Shown here: positions 1 through 8,526 of the stretch, piece after piece
How the letters are laid out: every line of letters starts with the position of its first letter
Position numbering within the stretch: position 1 is the stretch's first letter
Assembly (NCBI RefSeq): GCF_014207435.1
Contig: NZ_JACHGH010000010.1
Coordinates: forward strand, 61,118 to 125,117
Source: Salirhabdus euzebyi
GTDB taxonomy: Bacteria; Bacillota; Bacilli; Bacillales; Alkalibacillaceae
Length of the DNA: 64,000 nt
Reading direction: 5' to 3'
The notes under the pieces: generated by a model
The model's input: only the letters and a program-made list of their open reading frames with translations
The model's database searches: none
What the model was told of the DNA's origin: nothing
Position numbers and translations under genes: made by a program

Positions 1-87
1 TTCTATGCGGTAGAAAAAGAAAAGAAATATGAGTTAAAGGAATTTAATTACGAATTGGGGCGGGAAACTGGAGGTTCCTTCCAATAG
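1..87 (+). CDS. C-terminal tail of an unidentified gene entering from the left edge
   Basis: Reading frame 1 is open from the first base to a TAG at 85-87 (28 codons, ending ETGGSFQ). It could be the end of a gene that starts outside the window, or part of the decayed DNA that follows. I do not recognise the family, and the piece is too short to judge. Confidence 0.25.
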   Translation, partial: FYAVEKEKKYELKEFNYELGRETGGSFQ

Positions 88-89
88 AG

Positions 90-290
90 TTCCGAGGTTA
101 GTTGGGTCGCTTCCGTGGCCTGGGATGGGAAAGTAATGATGATATTAACTTACAAGCTTACTTGAATTTATTCATATATGAGGATAGCCATTCCAGAGGG
201 TAAACTTGGCTGAAAGCACTAAAATTATTATTTGTTTGAACGGCTTCTCTAATTAACATTACGTAAACAAATACTGCCCGAAGGAAGCAT
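90..290 (+). pseudogene. Decayed fragment of a family-20 glycosidase-like gene
   Basis: This stretch resembles the intact glycosidase-like gene further right (its bases about 3040-3230). The best-preserved part, around 125-200, reads in one frame as NDDINLQAYLNLFIYEDSHS, against DDIDLQAYLDLFIYEDSHF in the intact gene. Further on, NYYLFE matches NYYLYE. Frameshifts and stops (for example the TAA at about 202-204) break it, and no start is present. It is a paralogous remnant, not a recent duplication, because the two copies differ at many bases. It suggests that this end of the locus went through rearrangement and loss. Confidence 0.55.
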
Positions 291-362
291 AATACGAGGG
301 TAGTCTTTTACCATTATAAAGGCTAAAAGTACAGCTTGATGGGATAATTAAAGGAACTATAT

Positions 363-881
363 ACAATTTTCATTATCTTAGCTGGAAGCTGTTCTGCGGC
401 AACCCTACAGCAGATTGAAGAATTTCAATCAAGTGGGGGCAAGTCTATTAAAATGGACCCTATTGAACTAGTAGAGGGAGCTTTAACAAAAGAGGATATT
501 TGGAAACAAATTGAATCAATTAATGAAGATGCAGTATTAGTGTGCAGTTCTGATAAACCAGAAAACGTTAAGAAAGCCCAGGAAGCAGGAATGGAGAAAG
601 TTTCCGAAATGCTAGAACAAACTACAGCGTACATTGCAAAGAATGCAGAAAAGAGTGGGGCAAACCGGATCATTTTAGCTGGTGGAGAAACATCTGGTGC
701 TGTAACACGAATTCTTGGGTATGATTCATATTTAGTCGGAGAAAGTATTGCTCCTGGAGTTCCAGTAATGGTTCCACTTAAAAATAAAGATTTAAGGTTA
801 GTCCTTATATCAGGTAACTTTGGTCAAGAGGACTTCTTCCTAAGAGCTGTAGATATTACAAAGGATGATACAAATGTCTAG
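363..881 (+). pseudogene. otnK: C-terminal remnant of 3-oxotetronate kinase (OtnK, DUF1537 family)
   Basis: The frame reads from about 363 (IILAGSCSAATLQQIEEF) through an ATG at 453 to a TAG at 879-881. The segment contains the conserved C-terminal blocks of the four-carbon acid sugar kinases: AGSCSAAT, AGGETSGAV near 678, and SGNFGQEDFFLRA at the end. OtnK proteins are about 420 residues; only about 170 remain, and the N-terminal substrate domain is missing, so this cannot be a working kinase. In the known pathway OtnK phosphorylates 3-oxotetronate, and OtnC then decarboxylates the product. The stub of otnC overlaps its end (ATGTCTAG), as in intact otnK-otnC operons. Confidence 0.75.
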
Positions 882-1026
882 TTTAGACCAAAAGTTTCAG
901 GATGCTATTTGGATAGCGAAAGCATTGTTTGACAGGGATAAAGCTACAGGATTATCCGCAAATTTAAGTTTTCTTCATGATGACAAAATATATATTACAG
1001 GTAATGGGACTTTTTTTGGCAATTAA
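874..1026 (+). pseudogene. otnC: Truncated OtnC-like class II aldolase (3-oxotetronate 4-phosphate decarboxylase) stub
   Basis: A 50-codon frame starts at the ATG overlapping the otnK stop. Its sequence (AKALFDRDKATGLSANLSF, then ITGNGTFFG) matches the first part of class II aldolase/AraD-family decarboxylases, where the last block corresponds to the S-G-[ST]-S-F-G phosphate-binding region. It stops there, while the family is about 210 residues and carries its zinc histidines further on. No metal site is left, so the product must be inactive. A strong terminator follows directly. Confidence 0.6.
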
Positions 1027-1032
1027 TTACGT

Positions 1033-1070
1033 AAATCCCTACTCTTTCAAAAGAGTGGGGATTTCTCCTT
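1033..1070 (+). terminator. Rho-independent terminator after the otnK-otnC remnant
   Basis: Arms 1033-1046 and 1051-1064 (AAATCCCTACTCTT against AAGAGTGGGGATTT) form a 14-bp stem with two G-T pairs and a 4-nt loop, followed by TCTCCTTT. Confidence 0.75.
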
Positions 1071-1195
1071 TAAGTCGAATTCCTTCATTTTAAAATAGTA
1101 ATAAGAGAAAAAGACTCCATTTATATGGTAGACTTAATAGGTGCTCATACATAAACTTAAGCAATCACAAGTGATTTAATGTGGGGGAAAAGCTG

Positions 1196-1639
1196 ATGAA
1201 CTTTTGTAGTAGTTGCGGGGAACAGGTGAATGGAAAAATGAATTTTTGTATGTATTGTGGGTATCAGTTGAGTAAGGACGAGCATACCCAAAATCAGGCT
1301 GTTTCTTCCTCTTCGAATACTACTTCAAAGAAGAAAAAGGGATTTAATCTAAAAGGGCTTGTTGCAATTGTATTTGCCATTGTTTTAGCTGTAGAAATTT
1401 TCTTTTATATGAGAATGGAAATGCCAATAACATATGAAACTACCTATCATGGGGAAAATAAATTAAAATGGGATGCCACTGCTTATCGTACATCCGAAAA
1501 ATTGGATTATGAAACGTTGAATGAAAATAAAAAGAAGTACGGATTTTTAATTGGAGGAACTATAATAATTGGAGCAGTTGCTGTATATATGACACCGAAT
1601 AGAACAATAAGTAGAAAAGATCATCCACCTTCAAAATGA
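1196..1639 (+). CDS. Small zinc-ribbon membrane protein
   Basis: The start at 1196 (MNFCSSCG) is preferred over an upstream GTG at 1181, because it places a GGGGG purine tract about 9 bases upstream. The 147-residue product begins with a CxxC-x11-CxxC zinc ribbon (FCSSCG ... FCMYCG, residues 3-20). A Ser/Thr/Lys-rich linker, a membrane helix around residues 50-68, an external segment and a second hydrophobic stretch near residues 120-135 follow. N-terminal zinc ribbons joined to a membrane segment are common in Firmicutes proteins of unknown role; three other zinc-ribbon genes occur near the right end of this window. Function unknown. Confidence 0.75.
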   Translation: MNFCSSCGEQVNGKMNFCMYCGYQLSKDEHTQNQAVSSSSNTTSKKKKGFNLKGLVAIVFAIVLAVEIFFYMRMEMPITYETTYHGENKLKWDATAYRTSEKLDYETLNENKKKYGFLIGGTIIIGAVAVYMTPNRTISRKDHPPSK

Positions 1640-1653
1640 GGGTGGATTTCTTT
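1623..1653 (+). terminator. Terminator overlapping the end of the zinc-ribbon gene
   Basis: ATCCACC (1623-1629) pairs with GGTGGAT (1641-1647), followed by TTTCTTT. The 5' arm lies inside the last codons of the zinc-ribbon gene. Confidence 0.55.
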
Positions 1654-1779
1654 ATGTGCTCCTTTATCTTTTTAACATCACCAAAACGGGTAGAAATATT
1701 TTGCACAAAGAAATATAAAAATTGGGCATTACTAACTATAAAAGAGCTAGAAATTATCTCGAAGGAGGAGAAGTTCCTT

Positions 1780-3699
1780 ATGAACGAGACACTTTTATTA
1801 CTACCTCATCCTAAAATCGTTATGTTGGGTAGCGGATATTATAACTTGGATAGCTCCTTCACGTTTATCTCTCCAACGGACATTTCAGATTTTGTTAGAC
1901 AGTATGCCGCTAAATTATTGCTGGTAGAAGGGGTAAAAACAGAGGATTCAGCTGATATTGAGTTTATTAAAAATCCTAATCTTTCAAGGGAAGAGTATCA
2001 AATTGAAATTCTACAAAAAAGAATAAAGGTACATTATAGGGAGCTAAATGGTCTATATTATGCTTTCGTCACACTTAAACAAATGGTAAAACAATATGGG
2101 GAAGAAATTCCTTGTATGAAGATAGAAGATTGCCCAGACTTTGAAGTTCGAGGGGTAATGCTAGATATTAGTCGAACTAAAATACCAACACTAGACACTC
2201 TTTACGAGTTAATTGATCTGTTGGCAGATTTAAAAATCAACCATTTCCAGCTATACATAGAAGGCTTTTCTTTTGCCTATCCATCGTTTGAACAATTCTG
2301 GAAGAATAAGAGTCCTATTACAGGAGAAGAACTTAAACTTTTGGATGCCTATTGTAAGGAGCGATTTATTGACTTTGTTCCGAACCAGAACTGTTTAGGT
2401 CATATGGCTCCATGGCTAGAGACTGAGGAGTTTAAACATTTACGAGAAGTACCAGGTGAGATGACATTTATGGGGAGACCTGCAAGTCCTACTACGATGA
2501 ACCCAATAGATGAAGGGAGCGTGGATTTAGTTAATAGGATGACAGATGATTTTTTACCGAATTTCACCTCCGACAATTTTAATGTGAATCTAGATGAGCC
2601 CTTTGAATTAGGAATGGGTAAAAGTAAGCCTATAGCAGACGAAATTGGTGTTGGACAGTTGTACGTGAACTATGTAAACAAGATACATAAGATGGTGAAA
2701 AAACATGAAAAGAAAATGCTCATGTGGGCAGATGTAGTATCAAGACACCCAGAAATCATCGACCAGCTTCCTAAAGATATAACCTTGTTAGAATGGGGCT
2801 ATGAGGAAGCACATCCGTTTTCTGAACGTGGCAAAATGTTGAAGGAGTCAGGACTTGATTTTTATTTCTGTTCTGGTACAAGTAGTTGGTTAAGCATAGC
2901 AGGAAGAACAAATAACATGATCAACAATATTGCCAATGCCGTTGAAAACGGGAAAAAGTATGGTGCCAAAGGAATTTTAATCACGGATTGGGGCGATGCT
3001 GGTCACTGGCAATCCCTTTCTATTAGTTATCCGGGATTTAGCTATGGTGCTGCTTTAGCATGGAATTCATATAGTAAGGATGATATTGACTTACAAGCAT
3101 ACTTGGATTTATTCATATATGAGGATAGCCATTTTGTAATGGGAGATTTTAGCTTAAATCTAGGTAATTATTATTTATATGAGGGACTTTCCCTCGTTAA
3201 CATGACATTAACTAATGCCGCACTCAATTTTTTAGGTCTAGTTTCAAAAGAAGAATATACAATGATTATGGAAAATTTGGCGGAAATTTTAGGACCAGTA
3301 ATGGATGAGGAATCCAAAAAACTATTACAAGAAAATATTAAAAATCGTACGGAATATGAATATGACTCGCTTAAAACCTATTTGAGTGGATTGAAGGATA
3401 AATTGAAAAGCCATAGTATGAAAAGAAAAGATGCTCAGGTTGTGGAAGATGAATTTAGCAATGCCATACGCTTAATTGAGTTAGGGGCAGATTTGATAAA
3501 TTTCATAAACTGTAGTGGTGAGTTGAAACCGGAGAATCAGCAGGAATTACTGACGAAGATGAGTGAAGATCTAACTACTATTATTGCTGAACAGAGAAGA
3601 TTATGGTTACGGAGAAATAAGCCAGGTGGTTTAGAGGAAAGTCTTGGGCCGTTGATTAGACTTAAAAGCCAGCTTGAAGCGAAAATAAAAGATATTTAA
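1780..3699 (+). CDS. Glycoside hydrolase family 20-like protein (beta-N-acetylhexosaminidase-like)
   Basis: The ATG at 1780 (MNETLLLLPHPK) is the likely start: GAAGGAGGAG lies at 1761-1770, and the frame upstream has no start with such a site. The 639-residue product has an N-terminal alpha/beta domain (about residues 1-115) and then a TIM barrel typical of GH20, beginning FEVRGVMLDISR and containing LKINHFQLYIEGF. The D-E pair in NLDEPFELG is where GH20 enzymes carry the acid/base residues. A helical C-terminal region follows. No signal peptide is seen, so it probably acts inside the cell on small amino-sugar glycosides. It is flanked by terminators, hence monocistronic. A decayed paralog lies at 90-290. 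Confidence 0.8.
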   Translation: MNETLLLLPHPKIVMLGSGYYNLDSSFTFISPTDISDFVRQYAAKLLLVEGVKTEDSADIEFIKNPNLSREEYQIEILQKRIKVHYRELNGLYYAFVTLKQMVKQYGEEIPCMKIEDCPDFEVRGVMLDISRTKIPTLDTLYELIDLLADLKINHFQLYIEGFSFAYPSFEQFWKNKSPITGEELKLLDAYCKERFIDFVPNQNCLGHMAPWLETEEFKHLREVPGEMTFMGRPASPTTMNPIDEGSVDLVNRMTDDFLPNFTSDNFNVNLDEPFELGMGKSKPIADEIGVGQLYVNYVNKIHKMVKKHEKKMLMWADVVSRHPEIIDQLPKDITLLEWGYEEAHPFSERGKMLKESGLDFYFCSGTSSWLSIAGRTNNMINNIANAVENGKKYGAKGILITDWGDAGHWQSLSISYPGFSYGAALAWNSYSKDDIDLQAYLDLFIYEDSHFVMGDFSLNLGNYYLYEGLSLVNMTLTNAALNFLGLVSKEEYTMIMENLAEILGPVMDEESKKLLQENIKNRTEYEYDSLKTYLSGLKDKLKSHSMKRKDAQVVEDEFSNAIRLIELGADLINFINCSGELKPENQQELLTKMSEDLTTIIAEQRRLWLRRNKPGGLEESLGPLIRLKSQLEAKIKDI

Positions 3700-3719
3700 A
3701 CTATTTAATAAAATTGTAG

Positions 3720-3760
3720 AAGATCCTCCTTCTTTTAATTTAAGAAGGAGGATCTTTTCT
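3720..3760 (+). terminator. Strong terminator after the GH20-like gene
   Basis: A perfect 15-bp stem (AAGATCCTCCTTCTT at 3720-3734 with its complement at 3742-3756), a 7-nt loop and a TTTTCT tail. Confidence 0.9.
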
Positions 3761-4314
3761 GTTAAAGTCATTTTAGGTCCTTATCCAATTAGTAAAACTA
3801 TCTGCTTTGAACTTATAATAGTGATGTTAATAGTAAGACTATAGAATCAAGAAAATAATAACCATAAGTAAATGATTTCTTACATACTCCTGAAATAACC
3901 ATCTATTTGCTAATCTACTTATTCATGGTGAGAGGATTATAAAAAAATCCCCCATGGCAATTAGGTAATTTTTTGATTGCTTCACATCGGAACACCCCAA
4001 TCGTTAAAAACAATTAGTTATTAATTGTCAAAACATTCTATTTATTATGATAAGATAAATGTTAAAGTGAAAAAAACATTTCAAAAAATTATCCTAGATT
4101 AAAGAATGTCGTTACCTCTGTACGATGAATTGGATAGGTAGCAATGTATCATCCATCTAATCACGTTTGTTAATACTTCAACCATATAAAAAAATACTAC
4201 TTCTAAATAAAAACGATTATTATTTTGAAATTGTACTTAATTACAGTAACCCATTAAGTTGTTTACAATTTGAATGTAGGAATCACAAATATAAGGGAGG
4301 GGTGTTTTAGTAAA
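3761..4314. other. Non-coding gap without recognised elements
   Basis: About 550 bases, strongly AT-rich. I see no open frame with a ribosome binding site and no convincing hairpin. The last part presumably carries the promoter of the transporter gene, but no clear -35/-10 pair stands out. Confidence 0.4.
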
Positions 4315-5667
4315 GTGCTAATTAAATTAAGAGGTATAAACTATGCATTAATTTTCTTTTTATTTTTTGTTAACTTCTTTTTTAGTAGTTGGATTTTAGA
4401 TATTATCGTTACTTTTTTGACTATTACAGCTTTATTAATAACAGTGCCATTTTTAGAAAAGCTGCCTAAATTTTTATCGACTATTTTTATTTTATGTGGA
4501 ATTAGCATAAGTCTTATGAATGATATTTCTTTTGAAAAGACTTTCTTATCCTTTTCGAATATGGTTGGTATCGTTGTTTTTTTAGGAATGATTCCAATTA
4601 TATCTTTACCAATAAGATCCACAAACATCAATTTAAATTTAAAGCCTAATAAAAATTTGTCAAATAGACAAGCGTTTTTCTTATCAGAATCATTAGTTTT
4701 TAGTTTAGCTAGTTTAATAAATATGGCAGCAATACCAATGACATCCTCAATAATGAAAGATAAACTGTCGGTGAATATTCAAAATGGTCACAATATGCTT
4801 TCTGAGTCATTAAGTCGCGGATGTGCTCTAGCTATGATCTGGAGCCCAATAGGTGCTGGGGTAGCTGTTGTATCTGAACTAACTAATCTTTCCCTAATAT
4901 CCCTCCTCCCATTTTGTCTACCAATGGCAATATTAGGGGTTTTACTAGATAATTTTATTTATTCGTTAAAACATAAAGGTGCCATGATAACAGAAAATCC
5001 ATTACGCCAAATTGTTAATTTTTCATTTTCTGATATTACAAAGATTTTAATACCAATGTTGCTATTTATGATTTGTATAGCTATTTTAGATGAACTTTTC
5101 TCTTTGGGGATTATGTTTCTAATTACGGTTACTTCAATACCATTTTCACTCCTCTATGCTCTACTTACAAAAAAGTTCACAGAGTACGGTATTAATTTAA
5201 AGATACATTTTAAGAAGGATGTTCCAAATATGGCCGTACAATTTAGTATGTTGCTGGCAGTGGGTTTCTTTATTAAAGTCTTGGAAAATTCGCATTATAT
5301 TGAAGCGATTTTAAGAGCGATTGTCGATTATAGTAACACCTTGGGGACAAGTGGGATTTTAATTCTTACCACATTTTCGGTAATTTTGATATCTGTGTTT
5401 GGTGTACACCCATTAGTAGCGATAACATTAATGGGCTCTATTATCGATCCTATTCAATTAGGAATTTCCCCATTGCTTTTCGGAGTTATACTTTTAACAT
5501 CTTTCTCTTTGAGTATTATGTTATCTCCTTTTAACGGGACAAATAATTTAGTTTCCATTATGACTGGAAAATCTTCATTTTTAGTAGTGAAAAGCAATCT
5601 TATGTTTTCAGGAGCTTTCATTTTAGTCATATTCATATTTATAACATTCATTAATTTTATAAATTAA
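4315..5667 (+). CDS. Multi-pass membrane transporter of unknown substrate
   Basis: The likely start is GTG 4315 (VLIKLRGINYALIF), 12 bases after AAGGGAGGGG at 4293-4302; a TTG at 4270 is also in frame but has no such site. The product is about 450 residues and almost entirely hydrophobic, with roughly 10-12 membrane helices, short loops and a conserved-looking centre (SLSRGCALAMIWSPIGAG) plus a late SPFNGTNN element. This layout resembles ion/carboxylate transporters of the IT superfamily, but I cannot assign a family with certainty. It is a single gene ending in a terminator, just upstream of the IclR operon, so a carboxylate substrate is only a guess from context. Confidence 0.6.
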   Translation: MLIKLRGINYALIFFLFFVNFFFSSWILDIIVTFLTITALLITVPFLEKLPKFLSTIFILCGISISLMNDISFEKTFLSFSNMVGIVVFLGMIPIISLPIRSTNINLNLKPNKNLSNRQAFFLSESLVFSLASLINMAAIPMTSSIMKDKLSVNIQNGHNMLSESLSRGCALAMIWSPIGAGVAVVSELTNLSLISLLPFCLPMAILGVLLDNFIYSLKHKGAMITENPLRQIVNFSFSDITKILIPMLLFMICIAILDELFSLGIMFLITVTSIPFSLLYALLTKKFTEYGINLKIHFKKDVPNMAVQFSMLLAVGFFIKVLENSHYIEAILRAIVDYSNTLGTSGILILTTFSVILISVFGVHPLVAITLMGSIIDPIQLGISPLLFGVILLTSFSLSIMLSPFNGTNNLVSIMTGKSSFLVVKSNLMFSGAFILVIFIFITFINFIN

Positions 5668-5690
5668 AGATATCTGTTTTTATTATTCAG

Positions 5691-5717
5691 AAAACACCTG
5701 GTTTCCAGGTGTTTTTT
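5691..5717 (+). terminator. Terminator after the transporter gene
   Basis: AAAACACCTGG (5691-5701) and CCAGGTGTTTT (5705-5715) form a perfect 11-bp stem with a 3-nt loop running into a T6 tract. Confidence 0.85.
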
Positions 5718-5766
5718 ACTTTTATAAATAACGTAAAAATCTGGTCATTAAAATTGACAGAATTTA

Positions 5767-5795
5767 TTGACAATTAAACAGAAGTAAATTATAAT
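5767..5795 (+). promoter_or_regulatory. Consensus sigma-A promoter for the iclR-family gene
   Basis: TTGACA (5767-5772) and TATAAT (5790-5795) match both consensus hexamers perfectly with a 17-bp spacer; the start of transcription should be near 5802. A second TTGACA at 5754 has no partner at a proper distance. Confidence 0.8.
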
Positions 5796-5806
5796 TTAAC
5801 CATAAA

Positions 5807-5823
5807 GTGGAGTTATACTCCAC
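5807..5823 (+). promoter_or_regulatory. Palindromic operator candidate just after the start site
   Basis: GTGGAGT and ACTCCAC form a perfect 7-bp inverted repeat around TAT, immediately downstream of the predicted transcription start. IclR-family repressors bind palindromes of about this size, and a site here would block elongation or initiation. Binding by the adjacent IclR-family protein is an inference. Confidence 0.6.
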
Positions 5824-5852
5824 ATAGTGATAAAAAGTAAAAGAGGTTGAAA

Positions 5853-6632
5853 ATGAAAAATTTAAAAATTCAAGCACTCCAAAAAGCATTCTCTATATTT
5901 GAGTTATTTGCTTCTAATAGTAAAACTGAATTGTCTGCCAGTGAAATTGGCAAAAGTCTAAATTTTCCTACAGGAACTTTATATAGATTTTTATCAGATT
6001 TAGAAACTGCTGGTTATTTGAAACAAGACAAAGTAACCAAAAAGTATCAACTTGGGTTAAAGTTTTTGGAATTGGGAGCCATAGTATCTAATCAAATTGA
6101 TTTAAGAAAGGTTGCTTTCCCTTACTTGGAGGAACTAAGAGTTAATTTAAATGAAAATGTAAACCTTGGAATATTAGATGGTCATGAGGTGGTTTACTTA
6201 GAACGATTGGAAAATGCAAGACTGGTCCGGATAAATGTTCGAGTAGGTTCGAGAATCCCTATTCATTGTTCCTCAATAGGAAAAGTATTACTTGCGAATC
6301 AGCCAGAAAATAAATTTGAAGGGATATTAGAAAAGTTAGACTTTAGAAGATTTACTGAATTTACAATTACTGATAAGGATCTATTTTTAAAAGAAATATG
6401 TAAAATAAGAAGTCAAGGATTTGCAATAAGTGATAGAGAGTTTGCGGATGATATCCGAACAGTATCTGCTCCAATTTACAACAGTTCAGGTGTTATTGAA
6501 GGGGCTTTTAATGTCTCGGCACCATCTTACCGTCTCTCGTATGATTTGATAGATAGAGAAGTAATACCAACTATCAAAAAAATCGGTGAAGCAATATCAA
6601 GAAGTATAGGGTTTCAAGGGTTTTATAATTAG
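5853..6632 (+). CDS. IclR-family transcriptional regulator
   Basis: Start ATG 5853 (MKNLKIQALQKAF) lies 6 bases after AGAGG; the TTG six bases earlier is less well placed. The 259-residue length fits the family. Residues about 6-65 form the winged helix-turn-helix (LSASEIGKSLNFPTGTLYRFLSDLETAGYL). Residues about 80-255 form the ligand-binding domain, with the usual GRI-type stretches and ISDREFADDIRTVSAPIYNSSG near residue 200. It probably represses the catabolic operon immediately downstream and its own promoter, releasing on binding a pathway acid. The inducer cannot be read from sequence. Confidence 0.9.
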   Translation: MKNLKIQALQKAFSIFELFASNSKTELSASEIGKSLNFPTGTLYRFLSDLETAGYLKQDKVTKKYQLGLKFLELGAIVSNQIDLRKVAFPYLEELRVNLNENVNLGILDGHEVVYLERLENARLVRINVRVGSRIPIHCSSIGKVLLANQPENKFEGILEKLDFRRFTEFTITDKDLFLKEICKIRSQGFAISDREFADDIRTVSAPIYNSSGVIEGAFNVSAPSYRLSYDLIDREVIPTIKKIGEAISRSIGFQGFYN

Positions 6633-6641
6633 TATTAAATT

Positions 6642-6655
6642 TGTAAGCGCTAACA
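6642..6655 (+). promoter_or_regulatory. Perfect CcpA catabolite-responsive element (cre)
   Basis: TGTAAGCGCTAACA fits the cre consensus TGWAARCGYTWWCW at every position. It lies between iclR and the SDR gene, 14 bases before the start codon, so bound CcpA would hinder transcription into the operon. The same 15 bases (TGTAAGCGCTAACAA) recur before tctC. Confidence 0.8.
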
Positions 6656-6669
6656 AGGAGGGGTCATTA

Positions 6670-7422
6670 ATGTTTAGTAACAAAGTAGTCTTAGTAACTG
6701 GTGGTGCAGGTGGAATTGGAAGTGGTATTTCTAGGATGTTTTTAAGTGAGGGGGCAAAAGTTATAGTAAGTGATATTTCAAAAAAAAACATGGAAACGTT
6801 TAGGTCCACACTGAATCAAAATCAAAAAAAAGGTGTAGATTTTTATAAGGCTGATGTTGGAGTATCTAGTGAGGTAAATGAAATGATTAAATTCATTCAG
6901 GAAAAATATGGGGTAATAGATATAGTGGTCAATGGAGCGGGTTTTGGTATTATCGCACCATCCATCACGGATATATCGGATGAAGAATGGGATTTAGTTG
7001 TTAATGTTAACCTGAGAGGTACTTTTTATACTTGCCGTTCTGTTACTCCAATAATGAAAGAAAGGAAAAGTGGGAGAATTATTAATATTTCCTCCTTAGC
7101 AGGACGAACAAAAAGTGTTATTGCTGGTGCACATTACACTTCAGCAAAGGCTGGGGTATTAGGATTGACACGCCATTTAGCTGCTGAATTAGCGACACAT
7201 AATATTACAGTAAATGCTGTCTGCCCAGGGGTAATTTCCACACCGCTAGTCCAAGGACAAAAAAGTGATGAAGAGCTAGACAAGATTGCTTCTAAAATAC
7301 CAGTAAAAAAATTAGGACAGGTAGATGATGTGGTTCATATGGTGAAATATTTAGCATCACCAGATTCCTCCTATGTCACTGGTTCTAGTTTTGATGTAAA
7401 TGGAGGACTTTATATGAATTAA
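6670..7422 (+). CDS. Short-chain dehydrogenase/reductase (FabG-like)
   Basis: A 250-residue classical SDR. It shows the TGGAGGIG nucleotide-binding motif (residues 10-17), NGAG near 87, a catalytic Ser in NISSLAG and the YTSAK catalytic pair near residue 155. The ending FDVNGGLYMN is typical. It should oxidise or reduce a secondary alcohol/keto group with NAD(P). It is the first enzyme gene of the IclR-linked operon, with AAGGAGG about 8 bases upstream. Together with the next gene it gives the pathway two dehydrogenase steps. The substrate is unknown. Confidence 0.9.
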   Translation: MFSNKVVLVTGGAGGIGSGISRMFLSEGAKVIVSDISKKNMETFRSTLNQNQKKGVDFYKADVGVSSEVNEMIKFIQEKYGVIDIVVNGAGFGIIAPSITDISDEEWDLVVNVNLRGTFYTCRSVTPIMKERKSGRIINISSLAGRTKSVIAGAHYTSAKAGVLGLTRHLAAELATHNITVNAVCPGVISTPLVQGQKSDEELDKIASKIPVKKLGQVDDVVHMVKYLASPDSSYVTGSSFDVNGGLYMN

Positions 7423-7449
7423 TGAATACCTTTTAAAGGAGGGGAACAT

Positions 7450-8526
7450 ATGGGGAAAGAAAGTTCATCAATGGTCTTAGTAGCACCTGAAAAATTTGAA
7501 TTAAGATATGTAACTATACCTAATGTGGGAAATGACGACATGATACTTAAAGTAGAGATGGTTGGGATTTGTGGAACAGATAAAGCATTATATAATGGGA
7601 CTCATGATCAAAAACATTACCCACTAATTATGGGACATGAGGTAGTTGGTTTTGTTGAGGAAATAGGTGAAGGCGCCAAAGAAAAGTATAAAGTTGAAGT
7701 TGGAGACCGAGTAACAGTAGAACCATTTGTAAATTGTAACCGCTGTCATTACTGTTTAGAAGGTCATTACCAATTATGTGAATCCAAAACGTGTTATGGG
7801 TTAACGATGAGTGTGAATAACTATCCGTTTGTTAGTGGTGGATATGGTCAATATATGTACATTCTCCCAAATTCAAAGGTTCATAAAATAGAAAGGGCAG
7901 TTCCGCCCGAAGCTGCATGTATGTCATCAGTAATTGGTAATGGAGTTAGATGGATTAAGACAAAAGGAAAGGTAAATAAAGGGGATAATGTGGTTATAAT
8001 TGGTCCTGGTGCTCAGGGGCTTTCGAGTGTGATAGTGGCAAAAGAATTAGGTGTAAATGAAATTATTGTAATTGGTTTGGAAAAAGACTTTGAAAAGTTA
8101 AAAGTTGCTAAGGAGTTAGGGGCAACAAAAACACTAATACTAGATAGAGATGGCTTTGAAGCTGAATTAAAGAAAGTAGTTGACATTATAAAAGTGAACG
8201 TTGTAGTTGTTTGTACGGGAGCGGAGTCAGCCATTAAACTTTCTACAGACATTATAAGTCCCTTAGGGAAAATTATTTTAATAGGAAAAAATGGTTGGCA
8301 ACCAGTAAATATAATAACCGATAAACTTGTAAATCATGAAATTGAACTAATTGGTGGATATGGTCAAGCGGGTGATACCGAATATGCTGTAGATATAATT
8401 AATTCAATGAAACACGATGTTGAGAAAATTGTTTCACATACATACCCTGTCAACCAATCTGAGACAGCCATGCAATTGTTCATTGATCAACCTGAAAGAT
8501 GTATTAGGGTAGCGCTCAAACCATGA
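7450..8526 (+). CDS. Zinc-dependent alcohol dehydrogenase (MDR superfamily)
   Basis: The 358-residue product has the catalytic zinc region GICGTDK (residues 40-46) and GHEVVGFVEEIG, the four structural-zinc cysteines in NCNRCHYCLEGHYQLC, and a Rossmann motif IGPGAQGLSSV near residue 180. It resembles polyol/threonine dehydrogenases that oxidise a secondary hydroxyl with NAD. It begins 27 bases after the SDR behind AAAGGAGGGG and overlaps the next gene by 4 bases (ATGA), so it is translationally coupled. Exact substrate unknown. Confidence 0.88.
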   Translation: MGKESSSMVLVAPEKFELRYVTIPNVGNDDMILKVEMVGICGTDKALYNGTHDQKHYPLIMGHEVVGFVEEIGEGAKEKYKVEVGDRVTVEPFVNCNRCHYCLEGHYQLCESKTCYGLTMSVNNYPFVSGGYGQYMYILPNSKVHKIERAVPPEAACMSSVIGNGVRWIKTKGKVNKGDNVVIIGPGAQGLSSVIVAKELGVNEIIVIGLEKDFEKLKVAKELGATKTLILDRDGFEAELKKVVDIIKVNVVVVCTGAESAIKLSTDIISPLGKIILIGKNGWQPVNIITDKLVNHEIELIGGYGQAGDTEYAVDIINSMKHDVEKIVSHTYPVNQSETAMQLFIDQPERCIRVALKP

